Assembly (NCBI RefSeq): GCF_010093595.1
Contig: NW_022985454.1
Location: 883,142 to 947,141, forward strand
Origin: Mytilinidion resinicola
Taxonomy: Eukaryota; Ascomycota; Dothideomycetes; Mytilinidiales; Mytilinidiaceae
Length of the DNA stretch: 64,000 nt
Direction: 5' to 3'
Of this stretch, positions 59,307 to 64,000 are shown piece by piece. Below the pieces are notes generated by a model. The model saw nothing but the letters and a program-made list of their open reading frames with translations, made no database searches and was not told the origin of the DNA. Made by a program: the position numbers and the translations under genes. Numbering within the stretch: position 1 is the stretch's first letter; every line of letters starts with the position of its first letter.

Positions 59307-59701
59307 ACAGCCTCTAGACGCATCTCGTAGTTATCGTTGCAAGTGGTTGCGGTGTCATAATGGCTTTGGATCCCTGAAATAGACTGCTTTGGACCAATGA
59401 GCTCGATCTAATGGAGCTCCCATAGCAAGCCACCTGCACAATAACCACGGGATGCGTCTGGGGGCTGCACAGCCTCTGGATGCGTCCGGTGAACGAGCGC
59501 GGATTTGACGCCACAGGTATACTAGAGGGGATTGGAACAGAGGAAGCCCTTTTTAGACCAAAGCTTACCGAGGCTGAGCTGAATGTGCAAAAAAGCAAGG
59601 CACTAAGTTACGAGGCGTAGCTTTCGAGATTATCCCTCTTTTGCAGCTGCGTTTTGTGGCTTGATAACCGCGCTAGTCCACCAGACGCATCCAGAGGCTG
59701 T
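59307..59701. repeat. short inverted repeat with a diverged third copy
   Basis: 59469-59486 (ACAGCCTCTGGATGCGTC) is the exact reverse complement of 59684-59701. A direct third copy at 59307-59324 differs by three transitions only. Spacing of the inverted pair is about 200 bp. Confidence 0.75.
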
Positions 59702-60021
59702 AGCTGAAATCGAAAATCTTTTGCACTGTCGCAAGATTCACAGGGCATTTGAAGAAGTGGAACTAGTCGACGGGAGTAGAGTAGATTTCCTTGGAAGCGT
59801 TCCGTGAAGCTGTTGTAGTTGGGAGCAAAATCGTGAAGTCGAGAAAGCCAGATCCCTAGTAATATTACGGCCAATAGGAACCTGAACTTTAGCTCCCAGC
59901 CCCTTTCACTCAGGGCTAGCGGCTCGGCAGCGGACCGTCCCATTCCTGGCCTGCCTGCGCAGGGGCTCCCTGCGCCTAACACCATATTTATACCGTCTTT
60001 GTTTCGCCTTCTCGTCAGCAT
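59608..60021 (-). CDS. possible small signal-anchor protein (weak)
   Basis: A 137-codon frame with an internal hydrophobic segment (FRFLLAVILLGIWLSRL) after a basic/polar N-terminus, then a Cys-containing lumenal-like part. It is divergent from the glycosyltransferase relic. No family is recognised, and it overlaps the inverted repeat. It may be a chance frame. Confidence 0.25.
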   Translation of the reverse strand: MLTRRRNKDGINMVLGAGSPCAGRPGMGRSAAEPLALSERGWELKFRFLLAVILLGIWLSRLHDFAPNYNSFTERFQGNLLYSRRLVPLLQMPCESCDSAKDFRFQLQPLDASGGLARLSSHKTQLQKRDNLESYAS

Positions 60022-60179
60022 ACGCCGCAGGCCTGCATGAGATCCTTTGTCATGGCTGCGGATCAGCCTTTCGCATGCGGCGTAGGGCGCCTAGCTGTGC
60101 CGCATGCATCAGCCTTCCTTGAAGATGCCAGATCTTCCTCGATTCCCCAGGAAATCTGCGCGATCTCAGCCGTTCTGTC

Positions 60180-61533
60180 ATGATTGCAAATTCCATACCT
60201 CAAAGGCGCATTCAACTTGCAATAGTTGGCATTGTCGCTTTGTCTTTGTTTCTACTTTATTTTCGACGCGAACTATCATCTGCATCGAATGAACTGCCAT
60301 ACTTGAGTGGGGCGATTGTGCAAAGCGGCTTCTTGGAACATGTGCAAAACCGAACTTTAGGGGTACTTTTGAATTTCTTTTCCGCAACTTCTTACTCCGT
60401 GTGTCCAAGCAGACCCTCACAATGCGTTAGTTCCAGAAAATCTTCGTCCTCAATCTCCCATCTCGGACAGATCATAAAGACGCCGTCTCCCTAGCTGCTG
60501 CCTTGAGCAATTTACAGCTCGATTGGATAGATGGAGTGAAAGGCGCCGATGTACTTGATAAGGTTCTACCTCCAGGAGATTACCAAAACCCTCCTGATAG
60601 CGTTAAAGGATGCTGGAGGGCACACATGAAAGCTCTTCTAACGTGCGTACTCTAGAGATGCTTACATATGCTTCGTCCATTGCTAAGAACTTTCTGTAGT
60701 GTTGTCCAACAAATTTTTTCCACGGCCCTTATAATGGAAGATGATGTAGACTAGGACATACGAATCAGAGACTAACTACAGAATTTCGCACTCTCATCAC
60801 GCGCTCTTATACAACCTATCTCTTCAAATCCCTCCAAATACACCGATCCAACATTTCCAGCACCGGAACCAGAAGCTCAGATCCTGAATATCTCTCTCGA
60901 AAGAGTCCCCAGGACGATCGAGCCCTCAAGTTCAGCCTATGGCGATAATTGGGATCTGCTGTGGCTCGGCCACTGCGGCATGCAATTCCCCAAGCCCGAT
61001 AACAAACCCCCCAACCCGCTCGGTCGTGTTGTATACTCCAACGACCTCACCGTCCCAGAGAAGCAATTCATCCATTTCCAATGGGGCTCCGAAGACCTCA
61101 CTAACGACTATCCCACCCACACCCGCGTAGTGCACCATGCCACTGGCGGCGTCTGCTCGCTGGCCTACGCCGTCTCGCAGCGGGGCGCACGCCGCCTGCT
61201 GTACGAACTCGGCGTCAACAAGTTCTCCTCAAATCTGGATACCATGCTGCGCGAGTTCTGCAATGGCGCGAGTTCTGCAATGGGGCGAATCGGCGCGTGC
61301 ATGGGACGTGTTTGACTGTGCAGCCGCAGTTGTTCCAGCACCATCGGCCGAGGGGCGCGAGGAAGGGATTCAGTGATATTTCGAACCATGGGGAGGATTG
61401 GAATGAGAAGCCTTACTCGAAGCATATACAGTGGAGTGTTAGGAAGAATTTTAGGAAGATGGTGATGGGGGAGACGGATTATGTGGATCAGTGGCCGGCT
61501 GGGGGGAAGGATAATGGGTTGCCTAGTAGATAG
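60180..61533 (+). pseudogene. family-25 glycosyltransferase, broken
   Basis: A type II membrane start (RRIQLAIVGIVALSLFLLYF) is followed, across an intron from about 60364 to 60430, by FQKIFVLNLPSRTDHKDAV, LDWIDGVKGADV, KGCWRAHMKALLT and, after a second intron, ALIMEDDVD-stop. This is the GT25 (LPS glycosyltransferase/procollagen-galactosyltransferase-like) signature. Defects: TAG at 60752-60754 where the family usually has Trp after EDDVD, TAA at 60773-60775 (probably CAA), and a 17-bp tandem duplication (61250-61266 and 61267-61283) that shifts the frame. Removing the repeat unit from consideration, the downstream frame (VQPQLFQHHRPRGARKGFSDI to 61533) matches the family's end. The first two are RIP-type changes. 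It probably once acted in the Golgi or at the wall. Confidence 0.8.
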
Positions 61534-62659
61534 ATATTGGGAAATGACGTAAAATGAACGGAAATTTGGATATATATCATTGCTCTGATGTGGCTTTCTA
61601 CGGATAGACTACTACCTGGGTTCTCATCTATGGGTGCACCGCCGTTTGAGGTGGCCTAGCGGGTTTTGACTATTCAAAATGATTGAATGCTGTCTTACTA
61701 AGAGTTTGGAAGATACTCTGAAGCCTTATATCAAAGGATTGTGCTTATAATTAGGTCTTCTATTATAATACTAGAAGGATGAACTCTGACTCGACCGCCG
61801 TGGTCGCCGCAACGCCGAAACTCAAATATCTCCACTCCAACAGCTTATTTTCTAATTCTAACGCGATAGAACGTTTCGCCTCAATATGAACTTCTACTAC
61901 GCCAGCGGATAGATCCTTAAGTCTCGTTGTTGAATTTACACGAATTAATTAGTGGTAAAATGTAAGGTCGCTCTATGCTCAACACTTATCCGTAACGAAA
62001 ATACCGAAAGCGGCAGGAGCTCGGACCAAAAGGGAGGGGTAGTTCTGAGGTTGTGTTGACCATTCACTGAGGAAATTCGACCTAAAGACGCTCACATGTT
62101 ATTGCAAGTAGAATTCACCGCTGAAAGCATATCACCTGACAGGAGTGATAACTCAATATATGATTGGATGAGCGCAGGAAAACCGCAGCCAATGAGGGCA
62201 CAACCGTGGCTGACCCTCGCGTCCCGATGCCGTCATCACCTGCGGCATGCCGAAACGACGCATGCGTTAACCGTGTCACGGCCTCCACCGAGAATCCCGA
62301 CCGGCCTGCGAGATGGACGTAGGTACGACGACGGTGGCTTTGCTACTAGTTTTAAAGCCTGGAACTGTCCGATTTCTGACTCTATATCATGGGCGGGTTG
62401 TGGCAGTAGACTTACATGCGCTTTTAGACCTGAAATCCTTTACATTTCCGAAAGAGTCACGAGTATGCCCTATATCAATGACGACTTTTAATTTTATACT
62501 TTGCATTTGATACCCTAGACAATCGAGCCTTCTTAGATTTCCTAGACTGTTATATCTTAGTTTGCAAACACATTCCTACTATTCTACTTTATACCCTCTT
62601 CAACACCGCTTTATATAGCACTCTATTAAGCACAGCATCACCTTAAAACCAACAGCATC
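61534..62659. other. AT-rich intergenic region
   Basis: No gene; AT-rich near 61740-61960 and 62480-62620. Confidence 0.4.
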
Positions 62660-63291
62660 ATGGTATCCACCCTTAAATCCGCCCTCTCCACCTCCCGCTC
62701 CCGAACCCCCTCTCCAAACCCATCTGTCCCCGACCCCTTGTAAAAAGACAAATACCTCCTCCGCGTCACCGCCGGCCCCACCTACGCGCCCTCCACCCAC
62801 ACCCTTATCCCCGTTAACACCACCTCGCCCACCCACATCTCCACCCCCCTTATGGACGCCTGGCTCAACGTCCGTATCAAAGGCTACAACGGCCTCCCCA
62901 CCTCCGCGCCGCCGACCGACTCCGCCTACTTCTCGCACCCGCTGCACACCTCCGACCTGCACAGCGTCGGCTACACCTTCATCCCGAAGCGCGACATCCC
63001 CGGCCAGGATCTGGTAACCGGGTTCGATTTCGACCACTCTATTCGGGATAGGCTGCCGCCGGGGTTCAAGACGGCGATGCGCATCGTCACGACGTTGCTC
63101 GATCCGGGGATTTATTCGGATCCGTATTCGGACGCGCCGTTCCTCTATGGGCTGGCGTTGTCGAGTTTTTTCGCGTTTCGGGTGGGGGATAAGGGGGATG
63201 GGGGCGTTGGTGAGTTCCGTATATCTATGCTTCTCTCTCTTCTACTCCCGTCCCTGTAGGCTGGAGCAACAGCTCTACCACCGAGTAAGGT
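62660..63291 (+). pseudogene. DUF1769-type protein, interrupted and truncated
   Basis: From ATG 62660 a Ser/Pro leader runs into TAA (62741-62743). The same frame then continues KDKYLLRVTAGPTYAPSTHT, ISTPLMDAWLNVRIKGYNG, YFSHPLHTSDLHSVGYTF, ITVTGFDFDHSIRDRLPPGF-like and PFLYGLALSS, the order seen in the fungal DUF1769 family (function unknown). A GTGAGT donor near 63210 leads to a short exon (GWSNSSTTE) and stop, so the C-terminal half of the usual protein is missing. A downstream in-frame Met could restart translation, but the truncation remains. Confidence 0.65.
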
Positions 63292-63299
63292 TGAGTCTA

Positions 63300-63660
63300 A
63301 CGACGGTGTCCATAGGTCCTTCATCAGTATAATTCCACTGGTAAGTGCTATCCACCAAGGCCTGAATATACCAAAATCTAAAATTCATCCACAGGCCACA
63401 CTCGTATTATTGGCGTATTTTGCGTTCAAACGTTTCAATCCTGTTACTCATCGGAAGAAAGATGTGAAAAGTATGGTGTGAAGGAATTGCATCTAGTCAA
63501 ACTACCTGAAGCCCAGATTGGCCACTACCCGCGTAGCATGCTTAGAAGTATGACAGCTCAATTGCAATGTCGCCTCATCCTATTTTATTTTACCTGTACA
63601 CCAACCACACACCGTGAACTCGGCAACTCCTTTTTCGCAAGAGCAACAGACGCTGAATAG
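63300..63660 (+). other. possible spliced frame of unknown origin
   Basis: A canonical 51 bp intron (GTAAGT near 63341 to CCACAG near 63393) would join HQYNSTG to HTRIIGVFCVQTFQSCYSSEE and continue open to a TAG at 63658-63660. No start codon or family is recognised. It may be a fragment of another gene. Confidence 0.25.
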
Positions 63661-63816
63661 AATCGAGATCGATCTCTGTCCCCTCGATCCTAGCTTTCTC
63701 AATCTGAGATTTCGCGACTTCAGCTTTCTCTTTGAGCGTCCACCCTATTCTACTCAGGTTGCAGCACTACAACCTAGGATCAACAACTCATATGCCAGAA
63801 AGCTACTCTCCGAACA

Positions 63817-63897
63817 TCAGCTGTAGAGAACCCAGCTGAAATCTCAGCTGTAGAGAACCGAGCTGAAGCCTCAGCTGTGCAGGGCTCATCTGAACTT
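63817..63897 (+). repeat. three 27-bp tandem units
   Basis: Units start at 63817, 63844 and 63871 with the core TCAGCTGTAGAGAACC-AGCTGAA. The third is diverged (GTGCAGGGCTCATCTGAA). Confidence 0.8.
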
Positions 63898-63899
63898 AC

Positions 63900-64000
63900 T
63901 AGCGCGCCACCCTGGGGGTGGCCCCCTTCCTTCCCCTAGTATATAGACAACTAGCTAGACGTCTATAGAAATCAGAGTTCACATCAATTTCAACCTGAGT
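63900..64000. mobile_element. possible LTR fragment (weak)
   Basis: A CCACCCTGGGGGTGGC hairpin, then CTAGTATATAGACAACTAGCTAG and ATCAGAGTTCACATCAATTTC run off the right edge. TATATA plus such CA-rich leaders are common in fungal copia/gypsy LTRs. No TG...CA ends or coding part is visible in this window. Confidence 0.25.

Overview
The window is nuclear DNA of a filamentous ascomycete (Pezizomycotina; a Dothideomycete would fit, but this is inference). Evidence: many 48-80 bp GT-AG introns with CTAAC/CTGAC-type branch points, heterokaryon-incompatibility (HET) genes, HPPK and DHPS fused in one protein, GAL7 and ERG28 homologues, and pseudogenes whose stops are mostly TGG-to-TAG or CAA-to-TAA changes, the type left by repeat-induced point mutation (RIP). 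No tRNA, rRNA or CRISPR was seen.

Left part (1-27.7 kb). The main feature is a dispersed family of zinc-finger-like genes that I cannot assign to any named family. Four long members are seen: A (1852-3818, -), B (5064-7352, -), C (21796-23805, +) and D (25275-27203, +). Two relics, F (1188-1680, -) and E (27313-27690, -), flank them. The shared plan is a short coiled-coil first exon, two C-x2-C...H-x3-4-H modules, a basic/acidic linker, a Cys-rich exon (CPCTLSGHLC type), and a last exon carrying a CCCH motif (C-x8-C-x6/7-C-x3-H). D lacks the CCCH exon, and relic E carries one on the opposite strand just downstream. Between the two gene pairs lie a four-helix membrane protein, an iron-type alcohol dehydrogenase, a Yap-like bZIP factor, a triosephosphate-isomerase-like enzyme and methylenetetrahydrofolate reductase, plus two gene-poor stretches (10.8-14.5 and 15.4-17.5 kb). 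A broken SRPK-like kinase lies at the left edge.

Middle part (28-55.7 kb). This is mostly conserved housekeeping DNA: mitochondrial-type HPPK-DHPS (folate), nitronate monooxygenase, a cupredoxin-like membrane protein, a C2H2 factor, a Ser/Thr-rich single-pass membrane protein, a basic coiled protein of unknown role, a small membrane protein, a Ran-binding FG nucleoporin, a YIPF6/Yip4-type Golgi protein, GAL7 (galactose-1-phosphate uridylyltransferase) and ERG28. Two HET-type genes in this part are broken. MTHFR and HPPK-DHPS both belong to one-carbon/folate metabolism but are 7 kb apart and not obviously co-regulated.

Right part (55.7-64 kb). Decay dominates. There is a broken Rsm1-like C3HC zinc-finger gene, a broken family-25 glycosyltransferase, a broken DUF1769 gene, short inverted and tandem repeats, and LTR-like sequence at the right edge. 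One intact Ser/Thr-rich membrane protein (58219-59095) sits among them. All gene models were spliced by eye from consensus sites and reading-frame phase; where phases close I give exon limits.
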